DNA of 64,000 nucleotides from CBDDBX01 sp965225955. Lineage in GTDB: Bacteria; Acidobacteriota; Aminicenantia; UBA2199. This document shows positions 1 to 8,243 of the stretch, one piece after another. The stretch spans positions 1 through 64,000 of the forward strand of contig CBDDBX010000001.1 in the NCBI GenBank assembly GCA_965225955.1. Direction: 5' to 3'. Position numbers and translations under genes: made by a program. How positions within the stretch are numbered: position 1 is the first letter of the stretch; the number at the start of each line of letters is the position of its first letter. Under the pieces are notes generated by a model that did no database searches, was not told where the DNA came from, and saw only the letters and a program-made list of their open reading frames with translations.

Positions 1-224
1 TTGTAGAGAAGCGGGTGAGTAGTAAAAATAATAAAGAGGTTATGTTTTTCCTTACTGGTTCAGGTCGGGTTGCCTATGAAGCCCATGAAAAGAAGCATAA
101 AAAAATGTATGAAATATTTGAAGATCATTTTGGAGAAGATAGTGATAGCTTTGTAAGTGAATTCAGAGAAAGAGTCGACAGGTTTGCAGATTTTCTAAAT
201 AGAGTTAAAGATAAAATCGAGTAG
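1..224 (+). CDS. MarR-family transcriptional regulator, C-terminal part (5' truncated by window)
   Basis: The reading frame is already open at base 3 and reads VEKRVSSKNNKEVMFFLTGSGR to a TAG at 224, so the gene begins before the window. The pattern (basic wing of a winged helix, then FFLTGSGRVAYEAHEKKH, then a dimerisation helix) is typical of the C-terminal third of MarR-family repressors. MarR proteins bind palindromes next to efflux or catabolic genes and are released by small ligands. A perfect palindrome lies 17 bases after the stop, just before the transporter gene, which fits local control of the following operon. The internal GTG at 15 is not the start: the wing would be cut off. The ligand cannot be told. 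Confidence 0.75.
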   Translation, partial: VEKRVSSKNNKEVMFFLTGSGRVAYEAHEKKHKKMYEIFEDHFGEDSDSFVSEFRERVDRFADFLNRVKDKIE

Positions 225-241
225 AAAAAAATTTAGTTAAA

Positions 242-260
242 TTGTTAGGTTGCCTAACAA
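242..260. promoter_or_regulatory. Perfect palindrome, probable MarR operator
   Basis: TTGTTAGG-TTG-CCTAACAA is an exact 8+3+8 inverted repeat. It sits between the MarR-like gene and the transporter, directly before the AAGGAG ribosome site at 263-268. Size and position fit a dimeric winged-helix operator; that it is bound by the adjacent MarR protein is inference. Confidence 0.55.
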
Positions 261-273
261 AAAGGAGTAAGAT

Positions 274-2904
274 TTGGAAAAGATAAGAGATTACTTAATC
301 AGTTTTGCTGTAGAAAGAACCAGATGGGTAGTAGCACTAATTGTTATAGCCATAGGATTCTCAATAGCATTTTTTCCTTTAATTGAGATGGATACTGATC
401 CTGAAAATATGTTGAGAAAAGATGAAGTTGAGAGGGTTTTTTATGGAAAAACAAAAAGAGAGTTTAAGTTAAGTGACACTGTAGTTGTGGGGATAGTAAA
501 TGAGAAACACCCCGATGGTGTCTTTAATGTAGAGAGTTTAAAAAAGATATATGGTTTAACAGAGTTTGCCAGATCTTTATGCTGGAAGGATGAAGATAAT
601 CCGGGGAGGAGTGCAGGAGTTATAGAAATTGACATGCTTGCACCATCAATGGTTGAACATATAAGCCAGAAAGGCCCTGGTGTAATAAGTTTTGAATGGT
701 TGATGCCTGAACCACCTGAAAACAGAGAGGAAGCCCTCAGAATCAGGGATAGAGCTCTTTCAAATCCTCTTCTTAAAGGTAGGGTTGTGTCTGGAGACGG
801 AAGGGCTCTCTGTATCTATTTGCCATTAACAAGTAAGATGCTCAGCTATAAGATCTATACCAGGCTTCAGGAGAAAGTAAAAGAGATTGGAGGTGATGAT
901 GAGTACCATATAACAGGGCTTCCGGTTGCGGAAGGAGCAGTAGGGGTGGAGATGTTTACACAGATAGGAATTGCCCCGCCTTTAGCTATGCTTCTTATTA
1001 TGACTCTGCTTTTTATATCTTTTAAGAGATGGGGACTGGTACTTCTGCCTCTCATAATTGCTAATATATCCATAATATGCACTATGGGGCTTATGATTGG
1101 TCTGGGCTTTCCGGTTCATATTCTCAGTTCAATGCTGCCAATATTTCTTATGTCAATTGCAATGGTTGATTCGGTTCATGTGATTTCAGAGTTCTTTGAC
1201 CGGTATACAAAAGAGAAAGGAAGAAAAAAAACTATTGTAGAGGTTATGCACACTCTTTTTAAACCGATGCTTTATACCTCGCTGACTACTGCTGCAGGTT
1301 TCATGTCTCTGGTATTTGCACCAATTCCACCAGCTCAGGTTTTTGGGGGATTTTTAAGTATAGGAGTATTTCTTGCCTGGCTTATTACAGTAATTTTTAC
1401 TCCTGCATATGTAATGATGATGCCTGAAAAAGTGTTTGAGAGTCTCAAAAAAAAGAAGGATTCTGAGCAGAAAACCATGCTAACCAAAGCTCTCGGTTAT
1501 ATAGGGAGATTTACCAGTAAATATGGCAAGGCTGTTATTGTTACATCTCTTCTGATTGTCTCAGTATCCATATGGGGAATTACCAGAATTCAGGTGAATG
1601 ATAACTACGCCAGAAGGTTTACTGAAGAGCATCCGGTTCGTAAAGGAGATATTGCTCTTAATAAACATTTTGATGGAATATATACAGCTTTCATCATTAT
1701 GGAAACAGAAGAGAAGAGCATTGAGCAGCAGAAGGTAGAGATTAACAGGTTGAAGCAGAATATAACAGGAAAACTTTCAGAGGGTAAGAGTGGATTTGCT
1801 GGGTATGCAGATAAGATCGTTTCAGATCTGGAACAGGCTTTTCATAGTAAAGGAGACCTGTTAAAAGCAATAGATAGTAGTGTTGCCTGTATTGACAGAT
1901 TATCTGCTGATTGCAGTGAAGATGAATACTATCTGCTTCAGAATATAAGAGAACAGTTGAGCCTGGAAAAAGAGAAACAGAAGATATTTAAAAATCCTGA
2001 AGTTCTGAAATATATGTCAGATTTTCAAAAGAGTATCGGGAATCTGGATGTTGTCGGGAAAAGTGTATCAATTGCAGATGTAGTACGAAAGATTAATCAG
2101 GAACTGAGAGGTGGTGATGATAAATTTTTTACTATTCCATCATCTATTCAGGGAGTAGCTGAATGCTTTATGCAGTATCAGCAGAGTCACAGACCTCACG
2201 ATCTGTGGCATATGGTTACCGGAGATTATGGTAAAGCAAATATTATGGTCCAGTTTAAAACCGGTGATAGCAGAGATACTCAGAAAGTGATGGATTATGT
2301 AGAGGAGTATTTCGGAAAAAATCCTCCTCCGGCAGGAATAGATTACAGATGGTCCGGCTTACACTATATTAACCGGGTTCTTGAAAAGAAGCTGGTAAGA
2401 GGTTTTCTTGAGTCTTTCATTGGTAGTTTCATCATTGTTTTCATTATGATGGCTTATGTCTTCAGATCTGTATGGTGGGGACTCCTGTGTATGCTTCCTC
2501 TTACGGTAACTCTGATAATAATCTATGGTATTACCGGAATAACCGGCAAAGATTATGACCTTCCCGTAGCAGTTCTGAGTGCTCTTTCAATTGGTATGGC
2601 TGTGGACTTTGCCATTCACTTTCTGGAGAGGGCCCGGGTTGCTTACAGAGAAAAAGGGTGCTGGAAAGAAGTAAGAGAGGTAATGTTTAATGAACCCGGA
2701 AGGGCTATAAGCAGAAATGTTATTGTCATTGCAGTCGGTTTTCTGCCTCTGCTTCTGGCTCCACTGGTGCCATATAAAACAACGGGGCTTATGTTGTTTG
2801 CAATTCTTACAGTATCAGGGTTGATAACTCTTCTGGTACTTCCGGCTATATTAAAGGTTTTTGAAAATTTCTGGTTCAGGGGTTTTTTCAGGAGGAAAAA
2901 ATGA
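274..2904 (+). CDS. MMPL/RND-superfamily membrane transporter
   Basis: 876 aa, starting with TTG after AAAGGAG. The architecture is the duplicated MMPL/RND exporter form: one TM helix (about residues 15-35), a periplasmic domain, five or six TM helices (about 225-395) with the motif SIAMVDSVHVISEF, a second long periplasmic domain (about 425-710), then TM helices with SIGMAVDFAIHFLERA. The paired acidic TM motifs are those used for proton coupling in this superfamily. Related proteins export lipids, hopanoids or amphiphiles. The next gene overlaps by ATGA, and that LolA-like protein plus a beta-barrel follow, so the complex probably moves a lipid-like substrate from inner membrane to periplasm or outer membrane. 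Substrate unknown. Confidence 0.85.
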   Translation: MEKIRDYLISFAVERTRWVVALIVIAIGFSIAFFPLIEMDTDPENMLRKDEVERVFYGKTKREFKLSDTVVVGIVNEKHPDGVFNVESLKKIYGLTEFARSLCWKDEDNPGRSAGVIEIDMLAPSMVEHISQKGPGVISFEWLMPEPPENREEALRIRDRALSNPLLKGRVVSGDGRALCIYLPLTSKMLSYKIYTRLQEKVKEIGGDDEYHITGLPVAEGAVGVEMFTQIGIAPPLAMLLIMTLLFISFKRWGLVLLPLIIANISIICTMGLMIGLGFPVHILSSMLPIFLMSIAMVDSVHVISEFFDRYTKEKGRKKTIVEVMHTLFKPMLYTSLTTAAGFMSLVFAPIPPAQVFGGFLSIGVFLAWLITVIFTPAYVMMMPEKVFESLKKKKDSEQKTMLTKALGYIGRFTSKYGKAVIVTSLLIVSVSIWGITRIQVNDNYARRFTEEHPVRKGDIALNKHFDGIYTAFIIMETEEKSIEQQKVEINRLKQNITGKLSEGKSGFAGYADKIVSDLEQAFHSKGDLLKAIDSSVACIDRLSADCSEDEYYLLQNIREQLSLEKEKQKIFKNPEVLKYMSDFQKSIGNLDVVGKSVSIADVVRKINQELRGGDDKFFTIPSSIQGVAECFMQYQQSHRPHDLWHMVTGDYGKANIMVQFKTGDSRDTQKVMDYVEEYFGKNPPPAGIDYRWSGLHYINRVLEKKLVRGFLESFIGSFIIVFIMMAYVFRSVWWGLLCMLPLTVTLIIIYGITGITGKDYDLPVAVLSALSIGMAVDFAIHFLERARVAYREKGCWKEVREVMFNEPGRAISRNVIVIAVGFLPLLLAPLVPYKTTGLMLFAILTVSGLITLLVLPAILKVFENFWFRGFFRRKK

Positions 2905-3734
2905 GATCATTTTTAATTTTTATAGTTCTGTTTAATGTGGCACTGTTTTCATCTTATGGTAGTAGCGGAAATAGTAGCAAAGCAGATGTAAAGGAGATAA
3001 TAGATAGAGCCAACCATATGGCTCTCTATCAGGGGATTGACTGCAAAGGGCGTCTCAATCTGGAGATTACAGATTCTAACGGTTTGAAGAGAAAGAGAGT
3101 TGTCAATATTCTGAGAATGAACTGTGATGGTAAAGATGGAGCTCAGAAGTACTACGCATATTTCAGAGAACCTTCAGATGTAAGAAGAATGGTTTTTATG
3201 GTTCATAAATATGGAAGTATTGGAAAAGAGGATGATCGCTGGCTATATATGCCTGGTCTGGATCTTGTGAAGCGTATTGCAGCAGGGGATAAAAGAACAA
3301 GTTTTGCAGGTTCTGATTTTCTGTACGAAGATATCTCCGGACGGCACCCTCTGGAAGACAGACATGAAATTCTTGAGGTAAGAGATGAGGTATACATTAT
3401 AAAAAATACTCCTTTAAAGCCGGAAAAAGTGGAATTTGAATACTATCTGGCAACTGTGGATCGTCAGAGTTTTATAACAAGAAAAATTGAGTATTTTAAG
3501 AGAGGCGGAAGGCTTGCCAGAACAATAACTGTGGAAGAGGTTGAAGAAATTGCAGGGTTTGTAAAAGGAAAGAGAGTTAAGTATCCCACAGTAGTACATT
3601 CATCAGCTGTTAATCATGAAACCGGAAGTAGAACGGAGATGAGGTTCTCCCGGGTAAAATATAATGTAGGGGTTAAAGAGAAATATTTTACAGAAAGATA
3701 TCTGAGGAGACCTCCTGGTGAGGTAATACGCTGA
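2901..3734 (+). CDS. Outer-membrane lipoprotein-sorting (LolA-like) protein
   Basis: 277 aa. Start ATG overlaps the transporter stop (ATGA) with AGGAGG just upstream, so translation is coupled. A signal peptide covers about residues 1-20 (MRSFLIFIVLFNVALFSSYG). The rest resembles the COG2834 family often encoded beside MMPL exporters: DRWLYMPGLDLVKRIAAGDK, then SFAGSDFLYEDI, then a beta-rich C-terminal half. These proteins have the open half-barrel LolA fold that holds an acyl chain. In this operon it is probably the periplasmic carrier taking cargo from the transporter to the outer membrane. It is distinct from the housekeeping LolA of about 200 aa. Confidence 0.75.
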   Translation: MRSFLIFIVLFNVALFSSYGSSGNSSKADVKEIIDRANHMALYQGIDCKGRLNLEITDSNGLKRKRVVNILRMNCDGKDGAQKYYAYFREPSDVRRMVFMVHKYGSIGKEDDRWLYMPGLDLVKRIAAGDKRTSFAGSDFLYEDISGRHPLEDRHEILEVRDEVYIIKNTPLKPEKVEFEYYLATVDRQSFITRKIEYFKRGGRLARTITVEEVEEIAGFVKGKRVKYPTVVHSSAVNHETGSRTEMRFSRVKYNVGVKEKYFTERYLRRPPGEVIR

Positions 3735-3735
3735 A

Positions 3736-4998
3736 ATGAGTGTAAGATTAACGGATTTGTTTCCTGTATTGCTATTTATTCTTTTGACAGGTGCAGGTAC
3801 ATATGCAGAAGAGTCGGGTAACAATCCGGTTATAGAGCAGCACGGATTTGTTGAATTAAGAGGAGGTATGAGACTTCAGCAGGATAGTATGGCAAAGGGG
3901 GTCTCTGTAGGAGAGCTACGTCTTCAGTATGAGTGTTCAGCAGACTGGCGTGGTATCTGCATTAAATACAAAGGAGATCTCTATGGAGATATTGTTAAGG
4001 AATCTGTTATCTATGATACCCGTGAAGCCTGGCTCTTTTTCAGAGTTGCAGAGTTTGCAGATCTGAAGCTGGGGAGACAGGCTCTGTCCTGGGGTACAGG
4101 GGATCTGGTGTTTATAAATGATCTGTTTCCAAAGGACTGGCAGTCCTACTATCTTGGACGGGAACCAGAATATCTTAAGGCTCCTTCAGATTCTTTGAAA
4201 CTGAGTCTGTTTTTTTCATGTGCCAGTGTGGATATTGTTTATACTCCTAAGTTTAATTCTGACCGGTTTGTTACAGGAGAGTATCTGTCTTACTGGAATA
4301 GCAGGGAATCTGGTTATGGTGGAATCAGCAGACAGATTGTAGATAGAAAACCCGACAGGTTTTTTTCAGATGATGAGATAGCTTTAAGGATATATAGAAC
4401 TATAGGACGCAGTGAACTCGCCTTTTATGGTTACTGGGGATACTGGAAGAACCCGGCGGGTGAAACCGAAGATGGTGTTGCCCTTTTTCCGGCTCTTGAA
4501 GTTTATGGTATAAGTCTGAGAACTCCTGTTGGTAAAGGTATTGGTAATATTGAGGTGGGATTTTATAATTCAAAAGAAGATTCCACCGGCAGCAATCCTC
4601 TGGTAAGAAACTCCGAAATACGCTATGTCGTAGGTTATCAGCAGGAACTTATCAGGGACTTCAATATTAGTCTACAGTATTATGGGGAGTATAAACTGGA
4701 TTATGATAACTATCTCCTAACCTCCGGGAATGGTGTAAAAAGGGATGAACTGAGGCATGTAATAACTTTCCAGTTTACCGGCCTGCTTTCTAACCAGACA
4801 TATGAGCTGGGGCTGGGAGGATACTACTCGCCTTCAGACAGGGATGCATATCTTCGCCCATATATGAGTTACAAATACAGTGACAATCTTTTTGTTAAAC
4901 TTGGAGCAAACATTTTTATTGGGGCTGAGAATTATACTTTTTTTGGTCAGCTGAAGAATAACACCAATATCTATCTTGGTGTCAGATATAGTATTTAA
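3736..4998 (+). CDS. Predicted outer-membrane beta-barrel protein
   Basis: 420 aa, beginning one base after the preceding stop, so probably translated by coupling. A signal peptide (residues 1-24, ending TYAEE) is followed by alternating aromatic/polar strands throughout, such as LKLGRQALSWGTGDLVFIND and a terminal strand NTNIYLGVRYSI with an aromatic residue near the end, as expected of an outer-membrane barrel. The GRQ-LSWG pattern recalls porins of the alginate-export and DUF1302 type, the latter often found with RND exporters and LolA-like proteins. It probably forms the outer-membrane end of the export route. Exact family not settled. Confidence 0.65.
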   Translation: MSVRLTDLFPVLLFILLTGAGTYAEESGNNPVIEQHGFVELRGGMRLQQDSMAKGVSVGELRLQYECSADWRGICIKYKGDLYGDIVKESVIYDTREAWLFFRVAEFADLKLGRQALSWGTGDLVFINDLFPKDWQSYYLGREPEYLKAPSDSLKLSLFFSCASVDIVYTPKFNSDRFVTGEYLSYWNSRESGYGGISRQIVDRKPDRFFSDDEIALRIYRTIGRSELAFYGYWGYWKNPAGETEDGVALFPALEVYGISLRTPVGKGIGNIEVGFYNSKEDSTGSNPLVRNSEIRYVVGYQQELIRDFNISLQYYGEYKLDYDNYLLTSGNGVKRDELRHVITFQFTGLLSNQTYELGLGGYYSPSDRDAYLRPYMSYKYSDNLFVKLGANIFIGAENYTFFGQLKNNTNIYLGVRYSI

Positions 4999-5008
4999 AG
5001 GAGTAATT

Positions 5009-6019
5009 ATGTTTAATAGAAGACCTGAGTTAAATTTTGAATCTACAGAGAACCGCCTGCTTGATGTAATAGTTACTGCTGCGCTTGTAGAGTCAGTAAG
5101 AGCTAAACTATTTGATTATACAGTAGTTGATACAGGTAAGGCAGATCTGGTTCGCAGAACTGGTTTTTCAGCAAGGGCAATGGGAAAACTGCTGGATCTT
5201 ATAGAAGAGCTGGGGTTACTTGAGAGGAGAGGTGAAGTATATAAAAATACTCATCTGGCAGATGAGTTTCTTGTTTCGTCATCTCCATTTTATCAGGGGG
5301 ATATTCTTGATATGCATTACAGAATGAATCAATCTGTATCAGAGAAAATGGGAACTCTGCTTGTGGCGGAAAACGGGAGTGAACATTACAGAGAGAAGCA
5401 TAAGCTTAATGGAGGCTTTCTGAGAGCAATGGCTCAATATTCAAAAAGAGGGGATTTGCAGGATACTGTGGAACTTGTAACATCTCTGCCAGGATTTGGT
5501 GAGTGGGAAATCATGTGCGATATTGGTGGTAATCACTGCACTTACTCAATGGAAATACTTAAGCAGAATCCGGCAATGGTTGCAGTTGTGGCTGATCTGC
5601 CTCCTGTGGTCTCCCTGATTGAGGAGAATAGTGAAGAGTTTATTGATAATAGAAGGGTTTCCCTCAAAGGGTTTGATGTGGCCCGGGATAATCTGGCTTT
5701 GGATACTTTTGATCTTATACTGGCTTCTCACGTGCTTCATGTATGCTCTGCAGAGCTTGAGGAAGTAATCCGCAGGATAGGGGCTTCTCTGAAATCAGGT
5801 GGCTGGTTTGTAGTACAGGGGATGGGTGAAAAAAGAGGTAAAGATGCTGTTTATGGTAAGGCAAAGGAGTTCGTTACCGGGCTTATGGGCTATGAAACAC
5901 ATTTTCTAAAACCTGAAAGAGTTATTAAAGCTATGAAGAATGCGGGACTTGAAAATATTATTGAAATAGGTTGTATAGAGGGGAAAAGTAGTTATATTGT
6001 AGCTGCAGAAAAACCATAA
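5009..6019 (+). CDS. SAM-dependent O-methyltransferase, acetylserotonin/hydroxyneurosporene type
   Basis: 336 aa. ATG at 5009 is preferred because AAAGGAG lies 6 bases upstream; a longer reading would begin inside the previous gene. The N-terminal about 95 residues form a winged-helix dimerisation domain (LVRRTGFSARAMGKLLDLIE), followed by a Rossmann SAM domain with CDIGGNHCTYSMEI (motif I; usual form is DVGGGxG), VVADLPPVV and LILASHVLHVC. This is the Methyltransf_2 family, which methylates hydroxyl or carboxyl groups of small molecules. It is the last gene of the export operon and is followed by a strong terminator, suggesting that the exported compound is methylated. Substrate unknown. Confidence 0.75.
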   Translation: MFNRRPELNFESTENRLLDVIVTAALVESVRAKLFDYTVVDTGKADLVRRTGFSARAMGKLLDLIEELGLLERRGEVYKNTHLADEFLVSSSPFYQGDILDMHYRMNQSVSEKMGTLLVAENGSEHYREKHKLNGGFLRAMAQYSKRGDLQDTVELVTSLPGFGEWEIMCDIGGNHCTYSMEILKQNPAMVAVVADLPPVVSLIEENSEEFIDNRRVSLKGFDVARDNLALDTFDLILASHVLHVCSAELEEVIRRIGASLKSGGWFVVQGMGEKRGKDAVYGKAKEFVTGLMGYETHFLKPERVIKAMKNAGLENIIEIGCIEGKSSYIVAAEKP

Positions 6020-6053
6020 TTCAGGTTTCTGATATTTTGTTTTTATATATAAG

Positions 6054-6087
6054 TCTTCCGGCAGGGTAAGATGCCGGAAGATTTTTT
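6054..6087 (+). terminator. Rho-independent terminator of the export operon
   Basis: TCTTCCGGCA, 8-base loop, TGCCGGAAGA and six T: a perfect 10-bp stem with a T tract, 35 bases after the methyltransferase stop. Confidence 0.9.
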
Positions 6088-6126
6088 AAATTACCACTGG
6101 TAATTTGTTTTTTTTATCGCTATAAT
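6088..6126 (+). promoter_or_regulatory. Promoter with palindromic operator over the -35 region
   Basis: TATAAT at 6121-6126 is a perfect -10 box. The -35 position (about 6098-6103) lies within an exact inverted repeat AAATTACC-ACT-GGTAATTT at 6088-6106. It would drive the glycosyltransferase gene at 6163 under a repressor or activator that is not identified. Confidence 0.5.
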
Positions 6127-6162
6127 GGTGGAACATGATACCTTAGGGAGCGTATTAACACC

Positions 6163-7707
6163 ATGACACATGAAAATTACAGATTAACAGCAAATGAGAA
6201 GAGAGTTCTTATTGGCTTCTCACTTTTTAAACTTCTGGTTCATTTTACAATGAACTTCTTTCTTTCTTATGGAATATTCAGAGATGAGTTCTACTATCTC
6301 GCCTGTGCTGAAAGACTGGCAGCAGGGTTTGTTGATCATCCTCCTCTTTCAGTCTTTATTCTGAAATTTAATACCCTTCTTTTTGGAGATTCCCTCTTTG
6401 CAATCAGACTTATTCCTGCTATTGCAGGAGCAGCAACTCTTTTTATTACAGGGCTTCTTGTAAAGAGATTTGGTGGAGGTACAAAGGCAATTGTTACAGC
6501 ATCTATAGCTTTTATGGGTTCTATGGTGCTATCGGGTATGTTTAACTTCTTTTCAATGAATGCAATAGATATCCTTCTCTGGAGTGTTGCGGCACTTCTA
6601 TTTATGAATATTATGGAGAAAAGCAGTAGCAGAAGCTGGATATGGCTTGGAGTAGTTGTCGGCCTTGGGCTTCTTAATAAAATCGGAATGGGCTTCTGGG
6701 CAGCTGGATTTGCTGTGGGTTTTCTTATTTATGGAAAGAGAGAGGAGTTAAAGACTCCCTGGCCATGGTTTTCTGCTACTACCGCACTTGTAATGTTCTC
6801 ACCTTTTGTTGTATGGAATCTTATGAATAAATTACCACATCTGGAGTTCATCAGAAATGCGTCAGAACATAAATATGCTGGTCTGTCTCCCATGACTTTT
6901 CTGTCAGGGCAGATTATGATGATGGGGCCGTTAACTGTACTGATTGCCATTGCAGGCTTATATTTTCTGTTTAGTAAGAAAGAGTTCAGAGCTATTGGTG
7001 CTGCAGTTGTAACTGTAGTTGCTATATTACTGATTAACGGCCACAGTAAAGCAGAATACCTCAGTCCTGCATACCCCGTACTTTTTGCTGCAGGAGCTGT
7101 TTTTATTGTAAATCTTCTTAAAAGAGGTTTTCGGAGACACATTATGACTTTATACATAGTTGTTCTGGGATTCGTAAGCTTCATTTTCACTCCCTTTGCT
7201 CTTCCTCTGCTTCCGCCGGATGCATATGTTGAGTTTTCAAGAATAATGGGAGCTGAAACAAATTCTGATGAAGGAAAAGATATGGGGGATCTGCCTCAGC
7301 ATTTTGCTGACAGAATGGGCTGGGAGAATATGGCTGAAACTGTCTCCATTGTTTATAAATCTTTATCTGAGGAGGAGCAGAAGAGGAGCGTGATTGTTGC
7401 AGGAAATTATGGTGAAGCTGCTTCTCTGGAGTACTACAGCAGGAAATATCCTCTGCCTGATGTTTTATCAACTCATAATAACTACTGGCTATGGGGACAG
7501 GAGCAGTTTGATAAAGGATATGAAACCTTCATTATTCTTACTAAAAACAGAAAGCATATTGAAGAGCAGTTTGAGAAAGTTGAGAGAAAAGGTCTTGTAA
7601 ACTGTATTTATGCGATGCCTTATGAAACCAACCTTCCTGTTTATGTATGCAGAGGATTAAAATATGATCTTAAAGAGTTATGGCATAAAGGTAAAAACTT
7701 TGAATAG
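6163..7707 (+). CDS. Glycosyltransferase family 39 / ArnT-like membrane glycosyltransferase
   Basis: 514 aa with about 9-11 TM helices over residues 1-350 and a soluble C-terminal domain. After the first TM helix comes RDEFYYLACAERLAAGFVDH, the luminal/periplasmic loop with the DE pair typical of PMT_2 (dolichyl/undecaprenyl-phosphate sugar) transferases, and then PPLSVFI and RLIPAIAGA. Such enzymes move a sugar from a polyprenyl-phosphate carrier to lipid A, protein or other envelope acceptors. It has its own promoter and is followed 31 bases later by a YqaA-type gene on the same strand. Donor and acceptor cannot be deduced. Confidence 0.8.
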   Translation: MTHENYRLTANEKRVLIGFSLFKLLVHFTMNFFLSYGIFRDEFYYLACAERLAAGFVDHPPLSVFILKFNTLLFGDSLFAIRLIPAIAGAATLFITGLLVKRFGGGTKAIVTASIAFMGSMVLSGMFNFFSMNAIDILLWSVAALLFMNIMEKSSSRSWIWLGVVVGLGLLNKIGMGFWAAGFAVGFLIYGKREELKTPWPWFSATTALVMFSPFVVWNLMNKLPHLEFIRNASEHKYAGLSPMTFLSGQIMMMGPLTVLIAIAGLYFLFSKKEFRAIGAAVVTVVAILLINGHSKAEYLSPAYPVLFAAGAVFIVNLLKRGFRRHIMTLYIVVLGFVSFIFTPFALPLLPPDAYVEFSRIMGAETNSDEGKDMGDLPQHFADRMGWENMAETVSIVYKSLSEEEQKRSVIVAGNYGEAASLEYYSRKYPLPDVLSTHNNYWLWGQEQFDKGYETFIILTKNRKHIEEQFEKVERKGLVNCIYAMPYETNLPVYVCRGLKYDLKELWHKGKNFE

Positions 7708-7738
7708 CAATAATTTTAATCTATAATCAGCTGATCGC

Positions 7739-8188
7739 ATGGTTGAAGAGCTGGTTATACAATATGGATATGCAGGGCTGTTTCTGATTAGTTTTCTTGC
7801 AGCAACCCTTATACCTCTGGGTTCAGAGGTATTTGTGGTTATGATGATTGTTGCAGGAAGCAGCCCTTCAGTTGTATTTATTTCTGCTGCAACAGGCAAT
7901 ATTCTGGGATCTGTTGTTAACTACTATGTTGGGAGTTATGGGGGGAATTTTATTTTCAGGAAATATTTTAAGCCCGATTCAGTTAAACTTAAAAGAGCTG
8001 AAGTTTTCTATAAAAAATGGGGTAAACCTTCTCTTCTGCTGGCCTGGATGCCGGTTATTGGTGATCCATTAACTGTTGTTGCCGGAATATTCAGGATCAG
8101 ACTCAGTCATTTCCTGCTACTGGTATCAACAGGTAAAGCACTACGTTATGCAGTGCTTATCCTTTTAACGATTAAAAACATCTCATAG
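7739..8188 (+). CDS. YqaA/DedA-family (SNARE-associated) membrane protein
   Basis: 149 aa. YGYAGLFLISFLAATLIPLG, then SATGNILGSVV-type helix (AATGNILGSVVNYYVG) and PVIGDPLTVVAGIFR match the YqaA branch of the DedA superfamily, polytopic inner-membrane proteins; DedA relatives act as flippases for polyprenyl or phospholipid carriers. Length fits the family. No Shine-Dalgarno is visible. A TTGAAT-N16-TATAAT promoter at 7700-7727 would place the transcript start about five bases before the ATG, so the message may be nearly leaderless. Pairing with a polyprenyl-phosphate sugar transferase makes a carrier-recycling role attractive, but this is inference. Confidence 0.75.
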   Translation: MVEELVIQYGYAGLFLISFLAATLIPLGSEVFVVMMIVAGSSPSVVFISAATGNILGSVVNYYVGSYGGNFIFRKYFKPDSVKLKRAEVFYKKWGKPSLLLAWMPVIGDPLTVVAGIFRIRLSHFLLLVSTGKALRYAVLILLTIKNIS

Positions 8189-8243
8189 AGCTTGTGCCGG
8201 AGTACAGGGAATTAACCACTAAGGGTACTTTTATCTGTTGCAG

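Noticed and set aside
4976..5008. Upstream extension of the methyltransferase gene
   Set aside because: It begins inside the beta-barrel gene, while ATG at 5009 has a correctly spaced AAAGGAG.
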